From Pterois miles (Eukaryota; Chordata; Actinopteri; Perciformes; Scorpaenidae), in contig CAMQGK010000297.1 in the NCBI GenBank assembly GCA_947000775.1, positions 1,439,001 to 1,503,000 on the forward strand: DNA of 64,000 nt, written 5' to 3'. The notes beneath the pieces are model-generated. The model searched no databases, was not told where the DNA came from, and saw only the letters and a list, made by a program, of their open reading frames with translations. Each line of letters opens with the position of its first letter. Within the stretch, counting starts at the first letter, position 1. Positions 34,681 to 45,568 of the stretch are shown here, in pieces. Position numbers and translations under genes: made by a program.

Positions 34681-36549
34681 CCTTTTAGTGTTTAATCCTA
34701 CAAGCTGGCACATACGGTACTGCAGTTAGGACCTAGCTCGCAAGCAAAGGCAACTTAAAAGCCTGACAACAGTCTAATCGGTTGACATATGACTTAATGA
34801 GAATATGAAATACAAGGCTATATAGCCTTTGGACCAGACAACCCGAAGGCATATCCTGTAAATAGTCAAATCTTTTCGCCAGCTACAACATAAAAATATT
34901 GATTGTATCAGGCAATAAAAATCAATTCATTTAACATAATGTTACACACATAAAGGAAGATTCTTCTTACCTAGCCTACTTTTACTATGGATACTAATAA
35001 GGGCGTCTAGACTGTTTTTAAATGTCTCTGTGTTCAGCTCTTACATAGCTTCTACTTGAATCTCTGTGGTTTGGAGTTTAATTTCACTCAGACTTATTTT
35101 ACTGTTTACTGATCACTTCCAGTCGTATTGGAGCAGCACAGCTCTACTTTTTACAGCCGTTTATGGCACGGCTCTCCACAACTACCTCCCCTACTATGGA
35201 AAATCCCTCTTACTGTCTTACTTTTAGTTAAGTGTTTGTTGGCTCTGCTGATGCTATACTTCAGTATTTTGCAGCAGAGATGCACTCAGGGCCAGAAATA
35301 TGACTGGTCTGTCTGTTTTTTCCACGTCCACCTCTTACCATATTAACACAATCTTTTCAGGTATCTCGCCAACTCTGGCCAGCTCTGTCCATTATTTGCA
35401 CATATGGAAGTTTGCAGGAGCGCTAGCAGACAACGTTGGCAGGATTTTTGAAATGCATCTCCAGAAAATAAGATTCAGTGTTGTCAGCCCTCCACAGAAT
35501 CGTCTACCTGAGGAGAGAAATCCCCTGCAGTCTTCATGAAATCACCTCTGGTTTGATTCTCAACCAAACAGCGAAATCTTTTCTTCTGCTGGGAAAGTAC
35601 CCCACCAGGTGAACACAGAAATCCACATATGTTTAAGTCATCCTCTGACCTAACGTAGGTGTAAAGTTTCCTGCTGTTAAAAGCAAACACATACGCACAC
35701 ACAGTGAAGATTTCTCTGTCCAGCTGGAGACTATTAGTGTTTCTCCAGCCCACAGGAAGTCAGCCATCATTTCAGGCTGACAGGTACATGGAAGGATCTC
35801 ACCGGCTCTCTACTCTGCTGTTCTGTTCAGACAACAGCTCTGTAATTCTTTACAGCGTCCTCCTGGCATGCACTGTGATCATCTGGGTGTTCAGCTGAAG
35901 GGAAACAGCTTGCTTTATGCAGTCATTTTCTACAAGATGAGATGGAGTCCAACAGAGACGCAACACAGAGTTTTATTTTTGTTTCACTTGTATTTATCCT
36001 GTCAGATTGCTGACAATCACCCTGCTTCACATACATACATGTGCCAGTAAAACATAATTCAGTGCTGTCCTGACACTGAAGCAGTTGTGGGTTAGAACAT
36101 TGTTTTTCCATGAGTACTTCGGTCATGACAATTGATTCAGCTGAATGTCATAATTTAATAATTTAAGACATGACCTGTCTGGATGGGAAAACTGCCGTAT
36201 GCAGCAGCTGTGGGGAACGCTCATCCAAACTTGTCATATACTAAAACTCTGTCAGACCCCTCGGCGTCACTGTTTTCAGTCGCAGTTAACACATGTTTAA
36301 TGTTGAAGTAAACAAAGACGCTTGCTTTGCTACAGGCAATAAAACCACTATAGTTAGGTTTAGGAAAAAACAACATAGTTGGTGTTACGGGCTCTGGGTT
36401 GACTGCTCGTTATTTGGTTTTATTATACTGTGCTGCGGCCTCCTTTTTCTCTCCGCTGTCCCTCTCCTGTCAGTTGGCGATATCACCTGTATTTCTGTAT
36501 TTCTGGAGGGACCCCTTCTGAAAGGATCCCCTTAAGCAGCTAACATGTT
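34681..36549. other. Intergenic sequence, nothing supported
   Basis: No repeat copies elsewhere in the window and no exon-like structure. Short frames (35128-35346, 35484-35753, 36293-36535) match nothing known to me. Confidence 0.3.
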
Positions 36550-37330
36550 GCTTCCCTTACACCTACACCACCTGTGGGACCATGAATGTCTGTAATAAAG
36601 GTCATGACAATCCATCCAGGTAGGGAATGAGTCTTTACCCCAAGTGAAGGAGTTCAAGTACCTCAGGGTCTTGTTTGCGAGTGAGGGAACAATGGAACGT
36701 GAGATTGGCCGGAGAATCGGAGCAGCGGGGGCGGTATTGCAGTCGCTGTACCGCACCGTTGTGACCAAGAGAGAGTTGAGCCGGAAGGCAAAGCTCTCTA
36801 TCTACCGGTCAATCTTCGTGCCTACTCTCACCTATGGTCATGACCGAAAGAACTAGATCGCGAGTACAAGCGGCCGAAACGGGTTTTCTCAGGAGGGTGG
36901 CTGGCATCTCCCTTAGAGATAAGGTGAGAAGCTCAGTCATCCGTGAGGGACTCGGAGTAGAGCCGCTGCTCCTTTGCGTTGAAAGGAGCCAGTTGAGGTG
37001 GTTCAGGCATCTGGTAAGGATGCCTCCTGGGTGCCTCCCTAGGGAGGTGTTCCAGGCACGACCAGCTGGGAAGAGACCCCGGGGACGACCCAGGACTAGA
37101 TGGAGAGATTATATCTCCACACTGGCCTGGGAACGCCTCGGGATCCCCCAGTCATAGCAGGTTAATGTGGCCCGGGAAAGGGAAGTTTGGGGTCCCCTGC
37201 TGGAGCTGTTGGCCCCGCGACCCGACCCCGGATAAGCGGTTGAAGATGAAGATGAAGAAGATGAAGGCAATCCATCTAGTTGTTGAGATATTTCAGCGTG
37301 GAACAAAGTAGTGGTATATTGGAAGTAGAT
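36550..37330 (-). repeat. Family D repeat interrupted by the Rex3 insertion
   Basis: 36550-36616 (GGGACCATGAATGTCTGTAA..GGTCATGACAATCCATC) and 37268-37330 (CAATCCATCTAGTTGTTGAG ATATTTCAGC) together read as the reverse complement of the family D start seen at 49200-49270 (ATTGGATGGATTGTGATG..GACATTCATGG). The Rex3 element sits between the duplicated CAATCCATC. Confidence 0.7.
36617..37267 (+). mobile_element. Rex3-like RTE retrotransposon, 5'-truncated
   Basis: Encodes the C-terminal end of an RTE/Rex3 reverse-transcriptase ORF in two frames: FKYLRVLFASEGTMEREIGR, RRIGAAGAVLQSLYRTVVTK and ELSRKAKLSIYRSIFVPTLT, then RSRVQAAETGFLRRVAGISL, VIREGLGVEPLL, LVRMPPGCLPREVFQA and RPRGRPRTRWRDY. The frames (36644-36856 and 36834-37157) are separated by a small deletion at a CATGA motif. 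The 3' end GCGACCCGACCCCGGATAAG, then CGGTTGAAGATGAAG repeats, is the usual Rex3 tail. CAATCCATC at 36608-36616 and 37268-37276 is a 9-bp target-site duplication. Inactive for lack of the endonuclease and most of the RT. Confidence 0.92.
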
Positions 37331-37584
37331 GGGCTCAGTGTCGGCTCTTTCTCCTGCCGTCCTCTGACTCCTGGTTGATGTGACTGATGGTGGAGTTTTG
37401 GTCTGTTTCTGTTCATTTGGTCTGGTTGGTTTGTCCATGTCACAGTTTGTGTCCAGATGCCCTCAGACTTGACGACAGGACTGAGCTGTAAACTGAGCAT
37501 GATTTTGTCTTCACTGTGGTCTGAATTAACAGCTTACAGTCATTAGCCGACATCCTAATGATTTTGGAGATCCTCTAGTTTTTA
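37331..37584. other. Sequence between two family D copies
   Basis: No independent feature recognised. Confidence 0.3.
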
Positions 37585-38125
37585 GGTCAAAGATTTAAGT
37601 CATCCTGTGAAATATGTCAACATGTACTGGATAAATCAATAAGCTAGAAAATTCTGTACAGACCTTTGTGGGTCTCTGATGATAAATCCCACAGACTTTG
37701 GTGACCCTCTGACTTTCTGTAGCACCACCTTGAGGCTCACATTTGTGCTTTTTTGCGTACAACATCTCAACAAGTATTGGATGGATTGCTTTGAAATTTG
37801 GTACACACATTCATATTCTCCTTAAAGTTAATTGTAATAACTTTGGTGATCCGCTGACTTTTCCTCTTGCACCATTAACAGATCAAAGTTTCAGTTTGTG
37901 CTAGTTATAATTTAACAAATACCTGCAAAACTGAAAACTCCCATCACCCTCAGCTGCACTTTGTGTTTAGTGCCAATTACCTAAAGTTAATATCTTCTAA
38001 GATGGTGAACATGGTAAACATTATATCTGCTCAACCCTTGCATGTTAGCATTGTCATTCTGAGCATGTTAGCCTGCTGATGTTGGCATTTAGCTTAAAGC
38101 ACAGCTGTCAATAAGGCTCACCTAA
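37585..38125 (+). repeat. Family D repeat, long copy
   Basis: CAACAAGTATTGGATGGATT, TTTGGTACACACATTCATAT, CTTTGGTGATCCGCTGACTT, CCCATCACCCTCAGCTGCAC, GATGGTGAACATGGTAAACA and TGTTAGCATTGTCATTCTGA occur in the order seen in the copy at 16345. It is noncoding and its class is unknown. Confidence 0.75.
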
Positions 38126-38330
38126 AGGCAAAAGACTAAAGCAACAGCATGGCAATAAATTAGGTCAGTGCACTTAAGAACCTTAGTCAGTGCAAAAAAA
38201 AAAACATTAACACAACTTTGAAAGAAACATGTTCAAACATTGTGTTCGCTCATAGTCAACATTAAGAGACCTTGGACTTTAAGTCTTAAATTAAAAATAA
38301 GTTCTGGTTAAATCAGACTGGGATCTTAAT
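38126..38330. other. Short intergenic stretch
   Basis: AT-rich, no feature. Confidence 0.3.
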
Positions 38331-38428
38331 TTCTGTAGATTTGGACATTAATCCTATTGTCTGACTGCATATAAAATAATTTCTGTAGATTTGGACATTA
38401 ATCCTATTGTCTGACTGCATATAAAATA
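38331..38428. repeat. Perfect 50-bp tandem duplication
   Basis: TTCTGTAGATTTGGACATTA..ATAAAATA at 38331 is repeated from 38381 without a mismatch over about 48 bp. Confidence 0.95.
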
Positions 38429-38469
38429 TAACTATCCCTACTATATATTATGCTGTATGTTACTTAAGG

Positions 38470-38790
38470 CGGTGCTTGTGGACAACAGCGGTTCACCCGT
38501 TCAGTCCTGGTTCTGGTGCTCCCGTGCCTCCCATCCCTCCAGCAATACAGCCTGGGCCTCCAGCAGTGTGATCAGCAGAGCAGCGAGGCGAAGCTCTGCT
38601 CTTGGCCAGAGGAGGAGCCGCCGCTGCTGAGCGCAGAGCTCTTCAATGCAGGTCAAAGGCGACAGCGAAGCCGGATCTGGGTCTGTCCACGGCGAGCAGG
38701 TTGCTGCCGGAGGCTCCGCTGGAGTCTGAGCTGAAGGAGGTTCTGGTGAACCTGAGTGCCGTAAATCACCAGTCTTCTCACTGACGGTCT
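38470..38790. other. Isolated GC-rich island, possible coding relic
   Basis: Much richer in G+C than its surroundings, with many CpG and CAG/GAG codon-like runs. Overlapping + frames (38516-38734 and 38602-38784) give an Arg/Ser/Leu-rich and an Ala/Glu/Leu-rich peptide. Neither is recognisable, and no splice pair is obvious. It could be a pseudogene fragment, a CpG-rich regulatory patch or a transposon remnant. Confidence 0.3.
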
Positions 38791-39246
38791 TGTTTACTTA
38801 TATAGGTCATATAGAGGCATCAGTATTCACTTGAGATTGTTTCATAACTGGTTAAAAGTTCCTTTTAATAACTTTAAGATCTGATTCAAAAGCAATACAG
38901 ACTGATGACTAATATCACTGATGTGTTTTAATTGTTATTGTTCAATGCTAATTAATTTTGTCACCCTCTGCTGTGGCAGTTATGTAATTTCACGCCAAGA
39001 AAGCACCAACTGAACTGAACTGAGCTGAATTAGATTAAATTGAATTTAGCTGAACTGACATAAAGGGAGGGAGAAAGATGTGTGTGTGGCGGCGCATGTG
39101 TTCGTATGCATGTATGCGTGTCAAATAATGTTCAAAATGATCACTTGTGCTCTTTGCACCACGTTGAGAAACTTCTAGCATCCTTAAGAACATCTGACAC
39201 CACAGATGGCTGAATGAAACAGCTGGTAGGCACAGCACTTTTTTCT

Positions 39247-39247
<1 letters not shown>
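38791..39247. other. Intergenic sequence
   Basis: No supported feature. A short run of GAACTGAACTGAGCTGAATT-like pentamer or hexamer repeats lies at 39010-39060. Confidence 0.35.

Positions 39248-39290
<43 letters not shown>
39248..39290. repeat. (CA)n microsatellite
   Basis: About 21 CA units. Confidence 0.97.
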
Positions 39291-39292
<2 letters not shown>

Positions 39293-41279
39293 AACATCCC
39301 TCTTCAGGAGGTCACGGCTGTCTCTTTGTATTAATTTGCCTGTAAACGCCAGTGTAGCGGGCTGATGCTGAGGCAGAAGAAGAAGAGGGCTGTGACTGAA
39401 GTGAGTTGCTCACCTCATTACAATATGCTAATGAGGAGCCAAACCATTTACATGAATTACCTCATTAATCGGCAAAATTGGAATCTCCAACCTCAAGTCG
39501 TTTCGACTCCTGTGAGCCGTCAAGCGTTCCCGCTTGTTCCTGAGATTACCTTTTCTCCACTTCTGTGTTCACATGAATTAAAGTGTTCAGCTGACCAGCA
39601 ACCAGAAGCTCAGAGGCAGAAGAGATTAGAAACGTCTTCAGGACAACTGAAGCAGAAGGTGGAGGCGTGTTGGGTTTCATCTCTGAGTGAGGTCTATTAT
39701 ATTACAGCTATTTTCAGGGCTCACTGGCTGCACTGTTGTGTATCATATTACAAAGAATAGCTGATGATACTATAAGGTATCCGGTGAATCTAAGCAACAT
39801 CATCTGGATAGCATCACCTCTGTCACTGCAGGCTTCACAGATGATGTTGTTATGATCAAACAAGGACGAGCAGTGATTAGTGGCTAGGAGCCACGTGTGT
39901 GTTTCTAGCCACCATTTTTGACATTTCAAGTTGACTTTCCACCTTATTCCTGGGGTGTTACGACACCTATTTTGAAAAGTATTTTGCCTTCAGTTTAGCA
40001 AATCCTGCTTTATTTTTTTTTAACAGATATCACACTAATGTTAAATTTGCATTTTCTAAAATGTCATAGCAGAGCTGTGGTACAGTGTCCCATACAGTGC
40101 CACGCCAGGCAGCACTCCCCTGTTGTTAAGAGCCAGACAAACATGTTTGTTTGTGTGCTCATTCTCTGGGGAAATATCCATGAGACAGTCTACACTTTGA
40201 CTCATGTCTTTTGGACCAAGACTTTTTGAGAAAAGTGGTGAAAGTAACGCCTCCATCTGTGTACAGACGATCATAGCTTAGCAAGCTTAACAGTATTCTG
40301 TTCAGAGAACATAACACGATTTCAACAGTGATTTATGAAAATTTTAAATGTCAAAATATTCAATTGATGTAATAATAATAACACTGCTGCAACATCAGTA
40401 TTGGGTGCAGGATTACATGCAAACAGTGTCTGTATTGCGAGTTGCTGCTGCAGCGCCAAGCAGTCAGTACGCACCATTTATGTTGAAAATGCACATTTGA
40501 AAGCTATTATTCAATAAAAGGTCGTACATTTAACAACTTGTGATGGCATCAGAATCATTTCATGCAGTACTGTGAGAAGCAAACATTAAGTTGAAGTGTA
40601 CATTTTCGCTGCTCCAGTCATCTCCCCTATCCAGCTGCTGTGGGTGCACCTCGCAAACTTACTGAAATCTCACAGGAACAAATGAAATGAAGGAAGGGGA
40701 ACTAAGGATGGCATCCATATACATTTTATGCACGATCTGGAAGTATTTATTTAGCAGTCGGTGAAAAATATCATCTGTACGGAACATAGTTAGTGAACAA
40801 AAAATGCAGTAGTTAGTGTACGTTAGCTGGGCTACAGAAGAGCAGCAGAGACGTCGGGTCCTTAAAGGTATGATTTCATGTGTTGGGAGGACAAAGCATT
40901 GTAGCATTGGTTTAATGGCAGCCAGTTACTTTTACTATTTTCTGTACAGTTTAAAATGTAAGGCAGTTTATGGCACAGAGTGCAGGGCAGTGTTTGACGA
41001 AAAATAGTTTAAGCATGGTTATCCGTGTGTAGAAGAAATAAAACATTGTTACTGTGGAAGTACTGATCTGCTGCTTGTCAGCAACAGACACACAGCTGCC
41101 AAACATGATGTCTCACCCAGTTTTTTTAGCATCAAATAACTAATTAAAACCAAACTTATGGGAAAAATGAACATTTGATTTTTTAGTTTGGCCCATGTCC
41201 CATCCACTGACATGTAGGAGGCTTGCATTATGTCTCATGTCCCCATGTTTTGTCTTCACGGGAGCTGTCACGTTGTCCA
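39291..41279. other. Intergenic sequence; possible conserved element at 39400-39560
   Basis: 39400-39560 is non-repetitive and dense in homeodomain/POU-like sites (ATGCTAATGAGG, ACATGAATTACCTC, CATTAATCGG). The open frame 39365-39760 (131 codons) matches no protein I know. The remainder to 41279 shows nothing supportable. Confidence 0.3.
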
Positions 41280-41795
41280 TCTTTATATACAGTCTATGGA
41301 CGTCACGCATTGGTTTGTGGAATGGCGTTTTCAAGCATTGAGTTTGACATTTTGGCCGTCGACATTTTGGTTTACTGGAGCGAGAAGTGAACTAAGTACA
41401 ATCAAATGCTGAATAGGACATTTTTAAGCAGCCAGAATGTCATTAACTGAAAACACATTATGAAAGAGTTAAAGTTGTCAGACAAAGCCATGCCCTAAGT
41501 ATCAACTATTTTATGCTCTGTTTGATTGTAAATGGGACCATAATTTACAAAATGAACATCATGCTGTATTGATGACGACTTGAAACTAGCGATTGAGACC
41601 ATAAACTCATGTTTACAATGTTTACTGAGGTAATAAATCAAGTGAGAAGTAGGCTCATTTTCTCATAGACTTCTATATAGTCAGACTTCTTTTTGCAACC
41701 AGAGGAGTCGCCCCCTGCTGAATATTAGAGCGAATGCAGGTTTAAGGCACTTCAGCATTGGCTTCACTTCTCAGACCCGGAGGTTGTCTACTGGG
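41280..41795 (+). repeat. Family F repeat
   Basis: Starts TATATACAGTCTATGGACGTCACG and ends near GCTTCACTTCTCAGACCCGG. It is highly similar to 24731-25262 through its 3' half. Confidence 0.8.
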
Positions 41796-42109
41796 TTTCG
41801 AGTGATGCTCTTTTAACTATGCCATTTTGTTGCGCCCTCTTCTTCTGCAGTGGTATAATGGTTTTCCAACTGGAGAATTGGTGCCCCCTGCTGCTTATCT
41901 CGATGAACAAACTCCTAATAACTGCATATCAGTATGGTGGCTAGAAACACGCATTCTTTTGCATTTTCTTTTGCAGATTTTATTGAAATTTGATTCAGCT
42001 TTGAACTACATTTGGCTGTAAGCCCACCTTGTAAAAAAAACACAGGTTCCAAACATGATATCTTAAACTGCATTTAAATCTTTTTTATTTAGATTAGCTT
42101 TCAGGCCTA
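41796..42109. other. Short intergenic stretch
   Basis: Nothing recognised. Confidence 0.3.
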
Positions 42110-42643
42110 TGTTACGACTCCGAACACAGGCAGCAGAGGACTCAAATGCAGAACACGTAACAACAGGGGTTTTGGCAAAAATGGCGTCTTTAATGGCAGC
42201 AGAGGTTCGGTACACAGAAGTCCAACAATCAGGCAGACACATCCAAAAACGGTAGGCAAGGGCAAAGTCAAAAAGACAGGCAGAGGTTCAAAAACACGGG
42301 CAATCCAAAACTCACTAGGAAGACACTGGTACTCTTGACACAAAGGAAAAAAGACGAACTGGCACAGAGGCAATGGGGAGCACACATTAAATACTAGTGA
42401 GGGAGCGATTAACGATGCACAGGTGGCCACAATCAGGGCGTGGAGAGAACAATAGGACGCAGGTGAATGGTGTAGTAACTAGGTCAGAGGGAGGTGCTCA
42501 AACGTGAAGGCGGGAAGCATGCAGGCAGGAAGTGAAGTGATCTGAAACGAGAGGGGATATTAGAATACAAAATAAAACAGGAAGTGCAAACAAAAGGCAT
42601 GCAACATGAAACACAAAAACCCAAAGACACAACATTCCTAACA
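42110..42643 (-). mobile_element. Solo LTR with 5-bp target-site duplication
   Basis: Bounded by TGTTA and TAACA, and flanked on both sides by GCCTA (42105-42109, 42644-42648), the hallmarks of an LTR retrotransposon insertion reduced to one LTR. Read on the minus strand it resembles the copies at 45569 and 49788 (CTCTCGTTTCAGATCACTTC, ATCGCTCCCTCACTAGTATT TAATGTGTGCTCCCC). The AGTATTTAATGTG region is TATA-like. No internal coding region is present. The superfamily is unknown; a 5-bp duplication fits Ty3/gypsy-like or BEL-like elements, among others. Confidence 0.85.
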
Positions 42644-42648
42644 GCCTA

Positions 42649-43423
42649 CTCCACTGAAACAGCTGTAGTCACATTTATGTAAAATTAATGACTAATCTAA
42701 TTTGATCAATTATTGAATTAATTTGACAATTTAAATTAATTAAATAAAATTAAACTGTCCGACTTGACCGCAGTTTGTTGCGTCCGCCCCGTGCTGCTGC
42801 CGCCTGATCTCGTCTTGTCTACTCTCCAGCAGAGGAGCAGCTCATCTCCAATGAGCCTATTACTGAAGTTAGAGTTCTTTCATGCAAAAGCCTGGTTTCC
42901 ATTTCAAATGACAATCTGAACCATTAAAAATCCAGACACAGTTCATTAGTCACTTTTATTTTATGTTGTTGCTCTTTTTAATCTACATTGAGTTTCTTTA
43001 AAGGCTGGAAGGTGACAACGGCCATGATTTGCCCATTTCATTAAAAATGCCAGTGTGAGACAAGACCCTTAAAAGCCCCCACAGTGCAATTATCTGCAAA
43101 TTAAATATGCTGTCATGCCATTATCGCAACTGTTTCCTTCTGCCTCGCTGGATCTCCATTCATAATTTAATCCTTTATGCACTTCCCCTGTTCTAGGTGT
43201 CACCCAGCAAGGTGGGCAGAGTGGAGCAGGCAGGAGACGTCCTGCAGGCACAGGGATGAGCAGCCGGCCGTGTCGTGGGTCAATTATCAGGTAAAGTGGT
43301 TGTTCTTGTAGTGATGTTTACATGTGGGTCAAGACTGGAGCTTCAGAAGAGCTGCCGGCTGTGTTTTTATGAGAAAACCAAGAGAGACAGAAAGAGAGAG
43401 ATGGGTGTACATTTATTATACAC
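42649..43423. other. Intergenic sequence; possible conserved element at 43060-43200
   Basis: 43060-43200 is unique, not simple-sequence, and has clustered homeodomain/octamer-like words (CTGCAAATTAAATATGC, TCATAATTTAATCC). 42690-42760 is an AATTAATT-rich patch. Confidence 0.3.
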
Positions 43424-43773
43424 ATTCATTCATCGTCAACCGCTTGTCCCATCCCGATCCCAGCTAGCATTGGGCGAAGGCGGGGTTCACCCTGGACAGG
43501 TCGCCAGTCCATCGCAGGGCACATAGAGACAGACAACATATAGACAGACAACCATTCACGCTCACATCCACACCTACGGGCAATTTAGAGTGATCAATTA
43601 ACCTAAATGGCATGTTTTTGGATGGTGGGAGGAAGCCGGAGTACCCGGAGAGAACCCACACTTACACGGGGAGAACATACAAACTCCTCACAGAAGAGTC
43701 CCAAGCCGGAATCGAACCTGCAACCCTCTTGCTGTGAGGCGACAGCGCTAACCACTACACCACCGTGCAGCCC
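43424..43773 (-). mobile_element. SINE-2, full-length reverse copy
   Basis: Tail (ATTCATTCATCGTCAACCGC) at the left and tRNA-like head at the right: GGTTCGATTCC complement near 43712 and CCACTACACCACCGTGCAGC at the end. It keeps both RNA polymerase III boxes. The body matches 22591-22920, with an extra ACACTTACACGGGGAG segment. Confidence 0.88.
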
Positions 43774-43920
43774 ATTTATCAAACATTGTTTTACTATAGC
43801 TGACTTTTGTGTCAGCTTATTTTTTGAGCATTTTTGTGAGTGGTATTTTGTTTAATTTCAGGTACTGTACGTTTTTACTATAATAGATTTTAAATATAAT
43901 CAGTTACAAAGTCCAAATCC

Positions 43921-43923
43921 TCC

Positions 43924-44006
<83 letters not shown>

Positions 44007-44020
44007 ATTATTATATATAT

Positions 44021-44088
<68 letters not shown>

Positions 44089-44125
44089 ATACTATATAAT
44101 ATTGTATAGTACTTATATATATATA
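43921..44125. repeat. (CT)n-(TA)n microsatellite
   Basis: About 10 CT units, then roughly 140 bp of TA repeats with short ATTATTA interruptions. The TA tract is the insertion context of the adjacent Tc1-like element, a family that targets TA. Confidence 0.95.
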
Positions 44126-44389
44126 TAGTACACCTGAAGTTTGGACACACCTTCTCATTCAAAGAGTTTTCTTTATTTTAATGAATATAAAAATTGAGAA
44201 TTCAAAAAGAAGGAAAAAACTATGAATTAACACATGTGGAATTATATACTTAACAAAAAAGTGTGAAACAACTGAAAGCATGTCTTATATTGTCGTTTCT
44301 TCAAAGTAGCCACCTTTTGCTCTGATTACTCCTTCACACACTCTGCATTCTCTTGATGAGCTTCAAGAGGTCGTCACCTGAAATGGTTT

Positions 44390-45330
44390 TCAACAGTCTT
44401 GAAGGAGTTCCCAGAGATGCTTAGCACTTGTTGGCCCTTTTGCCTTCACTCTGCGGTCCAGCTCACCCCAAACCATCTGGATTGTGTTCAGGTCCGGTGA
44501 CTGTGGAGGCCAGGTCATCTGGCGCAGCACCCCATCACTCTCCTTCTTGGTCAAATAGCCCTCACACAGCCTGGAGGTGTGTTTGGGGTCATTGTCCTGT
44601 TGAAAAATAAATGATGGTCCAACTAAACACAAACCGGATGGAATAGCATGCCGCTGCAAGATGCTGTGGTAGCCATGCTGGTTCAGTATGCCTTCAATTT
44701 TGAATAAATCCCCAACAGTGTCACTAGCAAAGCACCCCCACACCATCACACCTCCTTCTCCATGCTTCACGGCGGGAACCAGGCATGTAGAGTCCATCCG
44801 TTCACCTTTTCTGGTTCCACAAAGACACGGTGGTTGGAACCAAAGATCTCAGATTTGGACTCATCAGACCAAAGCACGGATTTCCGCTGGTCTAATGTCC
44901 ATTCCTTGTGTTCTTTAGCCCAAACAAGTCTCTTCTGCTTGTTGCCTGTCCTCAGCAGTGGTTTCCTAGCAGCTATTCTACCATGAAGGCCTGATTCACA
45001 CAGTCTCCTCTTAACAGTTGTTCTAGAGACGTGTCTGCTGCTAGAACTCTGTGTGGCATTGACCTGGTCTCTAATCTGAGCTGCTGTTAACCTGCCATTT
45101 CTGAGGCCGGTGACTCGGGTGAACTTATCCTCCGCAGCAGAGGTGACTCTTGGTCTTCCTTTCCTGGGGCGGTCCTCATGTGAGCCAGTTTCTTTGTGGC
45201 GCTTGATGGTTTTTGCGACTGCACTTGGGGACACTTTCAAAGTTTTCCCAATTTTTCGGACTGACTGACCATTTCTTAAAGTAATGATGGCCACTTGTTT
45301 TTCTTTACTTAGCTGCTTTTTTCTTGCCAT
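44390..45330 (-). pseudogene. Tc1/mariner-type transposase, frameshifted
   Basis: Start MARKKQLSKEKQ (ATG at 45330). An N-terminal paired-like helix-turn-helix follows (VAIITLRNGQSVRKIGKTLK, SPSAVAKTIKRH), with a GRPR AT-hook. Catalytic blocks: first Asp in LWSDESKSEIFG and second Asp in FQQDNDPKHTS. The third acidic residue is replaced: SPDLNTIQMVW instead of the usual SPDLNPIE. There are 38 residues between the second Asp and that Gln, the spacing of DD38E (Intruder-type) relatives of Tc1. One frameshift near 44800 moves the C-terminal half into another frame, and a second change turns the Trp after LLQDC into a stop at 44390. Three independent lesions make it inactive. Confidence 0.9.
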
Positions 45331-45568
45331 AATACAAATTCTGCACAACACAACTGATGGTCCCAAACCCATTTATAAGGCAAGAAATCCCACTTATTAA
45401 ACCTGACAGGGCACACCTGTGAAGTGAAGACCATTTCAGGTGACGACCTCTTGAAGCTCATCAAGAGAATGCAGAGTGTGTGAAGCAGTAATCAGAGCAA
45501 AAGGTGGCTACTTTGAAGAAACTACAGTATAAAGCATATTTTCAGTTGTTTTACACCTTTTTGTTAAG

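Noticed and set aside
39365..39760. 131-codon frame as a possible gene
   Set aside because: No recognisable domain, no splice or promoter support, and it spans a candidate noncoding element; length alone is not enough.
43890..44162. Open frames coding Tyr-Ile repeats
   Set aside because: Translation of the (TA)n tract; the same holds at 55364-55579.
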